This document shows positions 34,288 through 41,569 of a stretch of DNA of 56,273 nt, one piece after another. The notes beneath the pieces were generated by a model. The model was not told the DNA's origin. It did not search any database and was given only the letters and a program-made list of their open reading frames with translations. This stretch comes from JAFTYO01 sp045644765 (lineage in GTDB: Bacteria; Pseudomonadota; Alphaproteobacteria; RF32; CAG-239): positions 1-56,273 of the forward strand of contig JAZRHM010000027.1 of the NCBI GenBank assembly GCA_045644765.1, given 5' to 3'. Each line of letters opens with the position of its first letter. Position 1 is the stretch's first letter. Position numbers and translations under genes: made by a program.

Positions 34288-34344
34288 TTTATTTTCCTTT
34301 CATAAATTTAAAATAAAAAAAGGTCGTGAAAATTTTCACGACCT
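34288..34344 (-). promoter_or_regulatory. Hairpin plus conserved 33-nt leader of the GH24-type effector
   Basis: A 24-nt perfect palindrome (34321-34344) with a T run on the minus strand ends exactly 34 nt before the start codon. The 33 nt between (34288-34320) are identical to 32218-32250. A terminator this close to a start leaves little room for a promoter downstream of it. Confidence 0.65.
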
Positions 34345-34483
34345 GATAAAAAGCATTATAAAAAAGTGCTTTTAATTTTTATATACTTTTCCAAAGTATA
34401 ATAAAAAATGTAGCTAAAATATTAAATAATGTCTACTTTAAAAATGTCCTATTTTGTATCATGATGTCTTAAAATGTATTTTT

Positions 34484-34518
34484 AAAAAAACAAAACGGGA
34501 TATTTGCATATCCCGTTT
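34484..34518 (-). terminator. Terminator of the helical-repeat gene
   Basis: An 11-bp stem (34493-34503 with 34508-34518) with a 4-nt loop. A T-rich run follows on the minus strand. Confidence 0.8.
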
Positions 34519-34530
34519 CATCAGATGTTT

Positions 34531-35478
34531 TTATGCTTTCGCTAGTTCGATTAAACGAATAAGCAAAAATTGTTTTGCTTCTTCGCAAAAGTAGTCACCT
34601 GTTTTGATATACAGTTTTGCCAGTTCAATGGCGTTATCAAGCTCCAACATCTTTAATTCTGCTGAATCGCAAAGAGAATGATGCTTGATATATATCTCTG
34701 CAAGTTCTGATGCGTTAGCAAGTTCAAACATTTTTAATTGAACTTTCTCGCTGAGAGGATGTCTTTGAATGTACATCTTGACCATTTCCGCAAAGTCGGT
34801 ACGCTCAAACATTGCTAAAAGCGTTTCATCTTCAAGCCTGTAATGCTGAGTATACAATTCCAAAAGTTCATTAGCTTTGGGATGATTGAGCAGTTCAAGC
34901 TCGGCCTTATCGCAAAGAGCATGTTTTTCTATACACATTGCTATCAATTCACCTGAGTGATCAAGCTTAACTAACTTTATATCAGCCTCATCACATAGTC
35001 CTTTGTTTTCTATGTATAATGATAAAAGTTCCTTAGCTTTCGGATGTTCCAGCAATTTTACTTCAGATTTATTATCCAAATAATATCGCTTAATATACAT
35101 CTTTATCAGTTCGGCAGTTTTATCAAACTCTAACAGTTTTATCTCTGCTTCTACGCACATTGAATATTTTTGAATGTACTTAGATATAAGCTCTTTACTG
35201 TTAGGATGTTCAAACAATTTTAACTCTGCCTCTTTGCAAAGGTCACACATACTGATAAACGACTTCAAAATTTCTAAAGAATTTTTAAGATCGAATATCT
35301 TCAGCTGAGCTTCATCGCTAAGCCTAAATTTTTTCATGCGTCTTTTCAGAAGACTCAATGCATTTGGCAGAGAAAGCATCTCAAACTCTTGTTCTACGTT
35401 AAGACGACGACCGGTTTTGATACGCCACTTTAACAGAAAACGCTTAAATGCGCATTTCAATTTAAGTAATAACTTCAT
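34531..35478 (-). CDS. Helical-repeat protein
   Basis: A 315-residue protein. After a basic start (about 35 residues) it consists of eight or nine repeats of about 33 residues. The consensus is like 'hxLCDeAElKLLEhpnAkELIxLYIk', for example ALCDKAELELLNHPKANELL. Conserved Leu, Ala, Glu and Tyr positions indicate a two-helix solenoid akin to HEAT-type or DUF2336-type repeats. It is probably cytoplasmic and binds protein. No ribosome binding site is evident before the ATG; a promoter-like TTGACA lies about 115 nt upstream. The repeats are regular enough to suggest recent expansion. Confidence 0.78.
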   Translation of the reverse strand: MKLLLKLKCAFKRFLLKWRIKTGRRLNVEQEFEMLSLPNALSLLKRRMKKFRLSDEAQLKIFDLKNSLEILKSFISMCDLCKEAELKLFEHPNSKELISKYIQKYSMCVEAEIKLLEFDKTAELIKMYIKRYYLDNKSEVKLLEHPKAKELLSLYIENKGLCDEADIKLVKLDHSGELIAMCIEKHALCDKAELELLNHPKANELLELYTQHYRLEDETLLAMFERTDFAEMVKMYIQRHPLSEKVQLKMFELANASELAEIYIKHHSLCDSAELKMLELDNAIELAKLYIKTGDYFCEEAKQFLLIRLIELAKA

Positions 35479-35631
35479 AATTTTTGTTGTCGGTTATAAA
35501 GCATCGACACATCGCTTCTAAATTGTTAATAAGATCTGCATAATTTGTTTAATGAACACACATTTAACACAAAAGATTGCTTTTGTCAATTTTTAAATGG
35601 GATATATTATGAGTTTATTTTGAATTTAAAA

Positions 35632-35658
35632 TAAAAAAAACTCCCCGAAGGGAGAGTC
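35632..35658 (-). terminator. Terminator of bamE
   Basis: A ctccc/gggag stem with a ttcg tetraloop, then an eight-T run on the minus strand, just after the bamE stop. Confidence 0.8.
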
Positions 35659-35660
35659 TT

Positions 35661-36122
35661 TTATAATGAATTATCCGAATCATTTCCCGAGATAGGCATA
35701 TAAGCGCCGACACCACCGAAATATTTTTGGAAAAATCCGATATCATGACCTTCTGTCGGAGTTTCTTGTTCGCTTACATCAACTTGATTACCATCTTCTT
35801 TGTCATAACTTGAAATTTTAGAAACTTTGCCTGATTTATCAAAACTAATACTTAAAATTTTACGATCTAATTCTTTTGGCTCAAAAAAAGCAACTTTTCT
35901 GAATGTTGACGACATATAAATCCATGTATTACCATCAAAAGATGATATAGATGATGGTGAACCTAAAACATTTTCAACTTCTTGACGGGTTTGACCAATG
36001 CCTATTTGTGAAATTTTATCAGGTGAGGGCATGTTACCGTTATGTACCAAAAATGCATTGTTTGAACAAGAAGCGCTAAAAATAACAATCAAACCTAACA
36101 AAAACAAATTGCGTATTGACAT
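35661..36122 (-). CDS. bamE: Outer membrane assembly lipoprotein BamE
   Basis: A small lipoprotein of the BAM complex that inserts beta-barrel proteins. The signal ends in the lipobox FSASC. The SmpA/OmlA domain shows ISQIGIGQTRQEVENVLGSP and NTWIYMSS, followed by a short low-complexity tail. The length of 153 residues is normal. GGAG lies 6 nt before the ATG. It is divergent from yceD, a common alphaproteobacterial arrangement. Confidence 0.92.
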   Translation of the reverse strand: MSIRNLFLLGLIVIFSASCSNNAFLVHNGNMPSPDKISQIGIGQTRQEVENVLGSPSSISSFDGNTWIYMSSTFRKVAFFEPKELDRKILSISFDKSGKVSKISSYDKEDGNQVDVSEQETPTEGHDIGFFQKYFGGVGAYMPISGNDSDNSL

Positions 36123-36179
36123 ATCAACTCCATATAATTAAATTAAGCTAGAACGAGTTATAACACAGGGAAAATAATA

Positions 36180-36698
36180 ATGCAAAAAGATTTTTCATAT
36201 CCGTTGAATATTGATGATTTAAATCAGCAAGAACAACATCATAAACTAAATGCAGATGCTGAACAACTTAAAACTTTAAGAGATATTTTACAAGTAGAGG
36301 ATGTAAAAAAATTTTGTGCTGATATTTTCTTAAAACTTAATTTGAAACAGCATAAGCTTGATTTATGGGGAAATGTACGTGCTAATGTCGAGTTAAAAAG
36401 TGTTGTATCGCTGGAAAACTTTGATAAAGAATACAATATAGATTTTACATATTGCTTTGATACAAAAGCAACTTATAAAGATATTAAAGAGTTAGAACCA
36501 TCAATTTATGATGATGTACCTGATGTTATAGACAACGGTAAGATAAATTTGGCTGATATAGCAATTGAACAATTGGCACTACAAATTGATGATTATCCTC
36601 GTAAAGATGGCGAAAAGTTTGAGTTTGAAAGCGAGTTTGACGAAGAAACAACTAAAAAAGCAAACCCGTTTGCCGTGCTTGAAAAATTAAAAAAATAA
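36180..36698 (+). CDS. yceD: YceD family protein (DUF177)
   Basis: A 172-residue protein of the DUF177/YceD family, usually found directly before rpmF and linked to 23S rRNA accumulation in other bacteria and plants. The central VRANVELKSVVSLENF and the later NLADIAIEQLALQIDDYPR match the family. The typical Cys are reduced in number. AGGG lies 9 nt before the ATG. It begins the yceD-rpmF-plsX-fabH-ihfA-merR run. Confidence 0.88.
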   Translation: MQKDFSYPLNIDDLNQQEQHHKLNADAEQLKTLRDILQVEDVKKFCADIFLKLNLKQHKLDLWGNVRANVELKSVVSLENFDKEYNIDFTYCFDTKATYKDIKELEPSIYDDVPDVIDNGKINLADIAIEQLALQIDDYPRKDGEKFEFESEFDEETTKKANPFAVLEKLKK

Positions 36699-36856
36699 AC
36701 AACATGTAAAAAACTGCTTGCATTGTTAAAAAAATTTATATAAAAGCATGAATAACATTTTAGGTAAATTTTGCTTGCATTTAAATAAAAAGTGCATTAA
36801 GAATATGCCTTGAATATTTTGTTGTAATAATAAACTTTTAGTAAAAGAGAAGAAAA

Positions 36857-37042
36857 ATGGCTACACCAAAGAAGAAAACATCTAAATCTCGTCGCGATAT
36901 GCGTCGTTCTCATGATGCGTTAACTCCTAACGCTTATCAAGAATGCCCAAATTGTGGCGAATTAAAAAGACCTCATAACGTTTGCACAAAGTGCGGTCAA
37001 TATGACGGTAAAGAAGTTGTTGCTCAAAAAGCAGACAAATAA
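36857..37042 (+). CDS. rpmF: 50S ribosomal protein L32
   Basis: A 61-residue L32 starting MATPKKKTSKSRRDMRRSHD, with a zinc-ribbon-like pair of CxxC motifs (CPNCGELKRPHNVCTKCG). AGAGAAG precedes the ATG. The 158-bp gap after yceD holds a probable promoter region and no gene. Confidence 0.97.
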   Translation: MATPKKKTSKSRRDMRRSHDALTPNAYQECPNCGELKRPHNVCTKCGQYDGKEVVAQKADK

Positions 37043-37062
37043 TTTTTTGAACTAATTTATAT

Positions 37063-38127
37063 ATGGAGCAGGTTTTGTCTGAAAATAATCTGGTCATATC
37101 TGTAGATGCAATGGGGGGAGATAAATCCCCTCGCATTGTAATAGAAGGTTTAGCAATTGCCTCTAAAAAAAATCCGGATGTTAGGTTTTTAGTGTTCGGT
37201 GATGAGGCAAAGGTAAATGATGAAATGAAGAAATTCCCGTTTCTTCATAAAGTTTGTACTGTTATCAATTGTATTGAGATGGTTCATAACGAAGATAAGC
37301 CTTCACAAGTTATTCGTAACAAAAATACCAGCATGTATCAAGCTATTGATGCTGTGCGCAGAAAAGAAGCTCAAGCTGTTGTTTCAGCAGGGAATACCGG
37401 TGCTTTAATGGCAATTTCCAAAATGCTGTTAAAAACAATTCAGAAGATACATCGTCCGGCAATCGTAAGTATTATGCCACATAGATATGGTAAATATGTT
37501 ATGCTTGATTTGGGTGCTAATACTGAATGTAATGCTGTTAATTTGGCAGAATTTGCCGTTATGGGTAACATCTTGGCAAAAAATGCATTAAATATTGCAA
37601 AACCGAGAGTCGCTCTTCTTAATATCGGTGCTGAGGAAATGAAGGGTAAAGAAGAGATTCGCCATGCAGCCCAAATGCTTAAAAACACTTCAATTGACAT
37701 GGATTTTATCGGTTTTATAGAACCGCATGAAATTTCATTTGGTAAAGCTGATGTTATTGTTGCTGACGGATTTACAGGTAATGTTGCATTAAAATCTATC
37801 GAAGGAACGGCAAAATTAATGCGTAGCATGATAAAAGATGCTATCAAAGGCTCAATCCTTTCATGGTTCGGGCTGCCGTTTTTGTTTTTCGCAGTAAAAA
37901 AAATCAGCAAAACCATGAATCCGAAACTTTATAACGGAGCTATGTTTGTTGGACTGAATGGTTTATCTGTTAAAAGTCATGGTGGAGCAGATGGGTTTGG
38001 TTTTTCTGTTGCGTTAGATAACGCTGCTAAACTTGTCAGACAAGACTTTGTTAATACAATCCGTGCAGAACTTGAAAATGTTGATTTAGACGAAGTTTCA
38101 CAGGATATATTTTATGAAGTGTATTAG
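37063..38127 (+). CDS. plsX: Phosphate acyltransferase PlsX
   Basis: Makes acyl-phosphate from acyl-ACP for phospholipid synthesis. The opening VISVDAMGGDKSPRIVIEGL and the motif GNTGALMAISKM are diagnostic. The 354-residue length is normal. The ATG at 37063 lacks a ribosome binding site, while a TTG at 37075 has GGAG 5 nt upstream, so the shorter start is quite possible. It overlaps fabH by 14 bp. Confidence 0.95.
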   Translation: MEQVLSENNLVISVDAMGGDKSPRIVIEGLAIASKKNPDVRFLVFGDEAKVNDEMKKFPFLHKVCTVINCIEMVHNEDKPSQVIRNKNTSMYQAIDAVRRKEAQAVVSAGNTGALMAISKMLLKTIQKIHRPAIVSIMPHRYGKYVMLDLGANTECNAVNLAEFAVMGNILAKNALNIAKPRVALLNIGAEEMKGKEEIRHAAQMLKNTSIDMDFIGFIEPHEISFGKADVIVADGFTGNVALKSIEGTAKLMRSMIKDAIKGSILSWFGLPFLFFAVKKISKTMNPKLYNGAMFVGLNGLSVKSHGGADGFGFSVALDNAAKLVRQDFVNTIRAELENVDLDEVSQDIFYEVY

Positions 38128-39091
38128 ATCCGAAATTATTGGTTATGGGCATTATTTGCCTGAAAAAGTTTTAACAAATGATGATTTATCCCGTATGGTG
38201 GACACTAATGATGAATGGATTAGTACAAGAACTGGGATAAAATCTCGTCATATATCAGAAAACATGACAACTGCCGAAATGTCAGTAGAGGCAGCTAAAG
38301 AAGCTTTGAAAAATGCAGGTGTTTCTGTTGAAGATATTGATTTAGTCGTGGTTGGTACTTTGACTTCAGATAACACGACTCCTTCATGTGCTGCAAAAGT
38401 TAGCGATTTATTAGGTGCCCGATTCGGTGTGCCTTCCTTTGATGTGGCAGCTGCTTGTTCAGGTTTTGTATATGCATTGACTATGGCTGATAATATGATA
38501 CGTTTAGGACAAGTTAAAACAGCTCTTGTAATTGGGGCTGAACGCTTGTCTAAAGTTACAGATTGGACAGACCGAAATACATGCGTTTTGTTTGGAGATG
38601 GGGCTGGCGCCGTTGTCTTAAAAGCAAATGAAGGTGATGGAACTGTTAAAGACAGAGGTGTTTTAAGCACACGTTTATATTCTGACGGTTCGGGATACGA
38701 TCATCTCTACACAACAGGTGGTGTATCAACAACAGCAAATGCCGGGTTTATATACATGAACGGAAAAGAAGTTTTCAAATCTGCTGTAGGATGCTTATCA
38801 GGTGCTGCTGAAAGTGTTATGGCGGATTATGGAGTTTCTTCTGAAGATATTGACTTTTTAGTTCCTCATCAAGCAAATATTCGTATTATAGAAGGTGTAG
38901 GGCATAAATTAGGGTTGCCGAATGAAAAGGTTATTGTAACCGTTGATCATCATGGTAATACTTCTGCGGCTTCAATTCCGTTAGCATTATCAGAATCGGT
39001 TTCTTCAGGTAAAATCAAAAAAGGAGATTTAGTTGTATTGACAGCTATGGGTGCAGGTTTTACTTGGGGCGGCGTTTTAATAAGAATTTAA
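38114..39091 (+). CDS. fabH: 3-oxoacyl-ACP synthase III
   Basis: Condenses acetyl-CoA with malonyl-ACP to start fatty acid synthesis. The catalytic triad is Cys115 (AAACSGF), His252 (VPHQANIRI) and Asn282 (HHGNTSAA). It has 325 residues. AGGA lies 8 nt before the ATG, inside the end of plsX, so the two are coupled. Confidence 0.96.
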   Translation: MKCIRSEIIGYGHYLPEKVLTNDDLSRMVDTNDEWISTRTGIKSRHISENMTTAEMSVEAAKEALKNAGVSVEDIDLVVVGTLTSDNTTPSCAAKVSDLLGARFGVPSFDVAAACSGFVYALTMADNMIRLGQVKTALVIGAERLSKVTDWTDRNTCVLFGDGAGAVVLKANEGDGTVKDRGVLSTRLYSDGSGYDHLYTTGGVSTTANAGFIYMNGKEVFKSAVGCLSGAAESVMADYGVSSEDIDFLVPHQANIRIIEGVGHKLGLPNEKVIVTVDHHGNTSAASIPLALSESVSSGKIKKGDLVVLTAMGAGFTWGGVLIRI

Positions 39092-39189
39092 AAAAACTGT
39101 GAAATATTGCAGATAGTCACTTGAGATTATTTCAGCAATATTGTAAGTTAAAATAAATATTTGTAGTAACTAAAGATTAAGGAAGAAAA

Positions 39190-39474
39190 ATGAAAACTAT
39201 TACACGTGCAGATGTAGCAGAAACAATTTATGAAGAAGTTGGTCTTTCTCGTAAAGATTCTGGTGATATTTTAGACATGGTTATTGATGAAATCAAAGCA
39301 GAATTGGTTAAAGGTAATGATGTAAAATTGTCATCTTTTGGAACAATGTCATTAAGAAAGAAGAATCCTAGAGTTGGACGCAACCCTAAAACAGGTGTTG
39401 AAGCTGAAATTTCTGCAAGAACGGTTATTTCATTTAAGCCTTCACAAAATATGCGTAAAGCTATTAATGCTTAA
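39190..39474 (+). CDS. ihfA: Integration host factor alpha subunit
   Basis: A 94-residue DNA-bending HU/IHF-family protein. The beta-arm signature GRNPKTGVEAEISARTVISF and the N-terminal TRADVAETIYEEVGLSRKDS fit IhfA, and this place after fabH is the usual ihfA locus in alphaproteobacteria. It is a global architectural regulator. A GGAAG site precedes the ATG. Confidence 0.94.
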   Translation: MKTITRADVAETIYEEVGLSRKDSGDILDMVIDEIKAELVKGNDVKLSSFGTMSLRKKNPRVGRNPKTGVEAEISARTVISFKPSQNMRKAINA

Positions 39475-39489
39475 ATAAAGGGGTAGAAT

Positions 39490-39909
39490 ATGGTAGTCAA
39501 CAAGTCAAAATCAGCTTTTCGAACGATTGCAGAAGTTGCGGAAGAGCTTGGTGTGGCTACCCATGTTTTACGTTTTTGGGAGACAAAATTCTCTCAAATC
39601 AATCCTATGAAGGCATCTGGAGGGCGTAGATATTATCGTCCCGATGATGTTGAGGTTGTGAAAATTATCAAAAGTTTTTTGTATGATAAACGTTATACAA
39701 TTGAAGGTGTTCAAAAACTTTTTAAGGATAAAGGTTTAAAGGCGATTTTAGGTGGAGAAATTCAAAAAGACTTTTTTGATGTTTCTGATGAAGGATCTGA
39801 TGTTTCTCAAGAAGTTGTTGTAAATTGTTTGTCTCAAGACCAAAAACAGCTTTTAACACAAGCATATGATGAGCTAAAGCAAATTGAAGAAGAACTTAGA
39901 AATCTCTAA
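39490..39909 (+). CDS. MerR-family regulator
   Basis: A 139-residue MerR-type protein. The winged helix is at about residues 10-75 (RTIAEVAEELGVATHVLRFWETKF, then GGRRYYRPDDVEVVKII). A C-terminal coiled coil (DQKQLLTQAYDELKQIEEEL) follows. It belongs to the small class found directly after ihfA in many alphaproteobacteria, with no metal-binding Cys seen. It is 15 bp after ihfA and likely cotranscribed. Confidence 0.92.
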   Translation: MVVNKSKSAFRTIAEVAEELGVATHVLRFWETKFSQINPMKASGGRRYYRPDDVEVVKIIKSFLYDKRYTIEGVQKLFKDKGLKAILGGEIQKDFFDVSDEGSDVSQEVVVNCLSQDQKQLLTQAYDELKQIEEELRNL

Positions 39910-39935
39910 ATTATGTTGTTTAGAGAAAATATGAA

Positions 39936-40012
39936 CGGGACGTAGTTCAGCCTGGTAGAGCGCTTGCATGGGGTGCAAGAAGCCGGAGGTTCAAATCCTC
40001 TCGTCCCGACCA
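39936..40012 (+). tRNA. tRNA-Pro (anticodon GGG)
   Basis: A full cloverleaf: acceptor stem CGGGACG/CGTCCCG (39936-39942 with 40002-40008), anticodon stem cttgc/gcaag with loop atggggt giving GGG, the T-loop ggttcaaatcc, and an encoded CCA end. Part of its 3' half recurs downstream. Confidence 0.96.
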
Positions 40013-40068
40013 AAAAACTCTCACTAAAGGTGGGAGTTTTTTTAGGATTTGAACAACCGGCTTCAGCC
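39993..40068 (+). repeat. 76-bp direct repeat, left copy (tRNA-Pro 3' end and terminator)
   Basis: Identical to 40220-40295, offset 227 bp. It covers the last part of the T stem, the acceptor strand, CCA, the terminator and a further 25 bp. Confidence 0.9.
40013..40043 (+). terminator. Terminator of tRNA-Pro
   Basis: aaaactctcac pairs with ggtgggagttt (one G-T pair), followed by a T run, directly after the CCA end. Confidence 0.8.
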
Positions 40069-40219
40069 GGAGGCATGAGGATAAAAAATGCCTATGATGG
40101 CATTTTTTACCGGAAATGGCGAAGTTTTATTAAGTTTGTGAAGAAAACGTTAAGTGACTGAAACAAACTTTAGAAAACGAGTGCCTGAAGCTAAAAAGGT
40201 TGAAACTTTTTAGCAAGAA

Positions 40220-40295
40220 AAATCCTCTCGTCCCGACCAAAAAACTCTCACTAAAGGTGGGAGTTTTTTTAGGATTTGAACAACCGGCTTCAGCC
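40220..40295 (+). repeat. 76-bp direct repeat, right copy
   Basis: Copy of 39993-40068 without the rest of the tRNA. Between the copies (40069-40219) lie a terminator-like hairpin (40083-40092 with 40099-40108) and no gene. The arrangement resembles attL/attR of an element that was lost or heavily deleted. Confidence 0.9.
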
Positions 40296-40318
40296 TGAGG
40301 TATGAGTATGAAAATAAC

Positions 40319-40768
40319 TTATTTTAATTTAGGTTTATTTGGTGTCAAAGGCTCTTTACTTGTAGACTTAAAATCTTTATTTGGTAACCAAGTTTGATTA
40401 CGTCCTAAAAAGGCAATCTTGCCACGTACAATCAAGTTTTCTTTATCGCGCCAAATTTCACATCCATATACTTTACCTTTGGTCGGATCTAAAATTTCGC
40501 CACCTGTATACTGATTTCCTTTTTGTTCCAAATCCCAAATTATATCCATGCCCATTACAGGAGGATTATTTGGTAATTTGGCAGTAGCTTGTTTATTTTT
40601 CAATAAATCTACCACACGACCGAAATATTTTCCTTGATATTCATAAATTTGAACAACACTTTTAGCAGTTTTTGTTTCATCATCAATTGTTGTCCAATAA
40701 CCGGTGATATCTGTATTAGCCTTAGCTACACTTGTTATTAGTAAAAAAGTAAAAATTAATTTTTTCAT
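40319..40768 (-). CDS. DUF2147 periplasmic protein
   Basis: A 149-residue protein from the ATG at 40768, which has AAGGAG 6 nt upstream. The signal peptide (KKLIFTFLLITSVAKA) is followed by a DUF2147 domain: DITGYWTTIDDETKTAKSVVQIY, IIWDLEQKGNQYTGGEILDPTKGKVY and GFLGRNQTW-like FLGRNQTWLP. The family is a periplasmic beta-barrel (lipocalin-like) of uncertain role, often under stress control. Confidence 0.88.
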   Translation of the reverse strand: MKKLIFTFLLITSVAKANTDITGYWTTIDDETKTAKSVVQIYEYQGKYFGRVVDLLKNKQATAKLPNNPPVMGMDIIWDLEQKGNQYTGGEILDPTKGKVYGCEIWRDKENLIVRGKIAFLGRNQTWLPNKDFKSTSKEPLTPNKPKLK

Positions 40769-40894
40769 GTAAACTCCTTTGGTTAATGTAGAGATATGTT
40801 TAACATCAGTTATCAAAAAAGTCAAATAATGAATATATATTAAAAGAGAATAGCAAAAAATAAAATAATTCGTTATTCAACTTTGCAAGTGAAA

Positions 40895-41300
40895 CGAGTA
40901 ACCATAATTGTCACCCTTCTTTGTGAGTGAAGCGAACACCCATAACTGTCACCGCTCCGAGCAAAGCGAGGTCAAGCGGCCTTCGAATTAGTTTTAAAAA
41001 ATCCATCATCTAACGCGTTGTATAACAATTAAAATAATCGGTAGATGCCTTGACCTCACTCCGTTCGGAGGCATGACTTAAACAGGAATTGTCATCGCTT
41101 GTTTTCGTTGAGAAAACGTCAAGCGATCTTCGAATTAATTTAAATTTCTTTTAAGGTCATCCCTATTTTTTGCTTGCAATCCTTATACCTTGTCACCCCT
41201 ATTTTTTGCTTGCAAAAAATTCAAGGGGTCTTCGAATTAGTTTAAAAAATCGGAAGATGCCTTGACGATTCCTGACGGAATCGAGGCATGACAGGTTATA
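40895..41300. repeat. Cluster of palindromic intergenic repeats (copy 2)
   Basis: At least five hairpin units of the family also found at 1570-1790. Outer stems differ but pair: ccgct/agcgg (about 40954-40979), tcgct/agcga (about 41094-41127), acccct/aggggt (about 41196-41228) and atgcc/ggcat (41048-41074 and about 41256-41288). Inner cores also differ but remain palindromic, for example attttttgcttgcaaaaaat and cgattcctgacggaatcg. The remainder, 41301-41569, shows no gene; it holds the upstream region of the autotransporter. Confidence 0.75.
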
Positions 41301-41569
41301 TTTTTACGTTTTGGAGGCATGACATAAAAATTGTCACCTCCTCAAATTGCTTAAAAATAAAGGGAAAAGAAAAGGGGGAAAACTGCTCAAAAACCTACGT
41401 TTTTGACCACATTTTAAAATTGAAAAAGCGATTTTTGAGTTTTGTTGTTTTTCAAACAGTTAGCTGGAAACAAAAACAATGCACAAAGGCAAAAAAACTG
41501 CTTGATTTAAACGTACGTTTATGACCATAATATCTCATATATGTTGCAACTATTATAAAGGACTATATT

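Noticed and set aside
37440..37916. 158-residue antisense ORF inside plsX
   Set aside because: Wholly opposite a secure core gene; composition is typical of a shadow frame.
39964..40161. 65-residue ORF across tRNA-Pro and its repeat
   Set aside because: It starts inside the tRNA, runs through a terminator and has no ribosome binding site or protein-like character.
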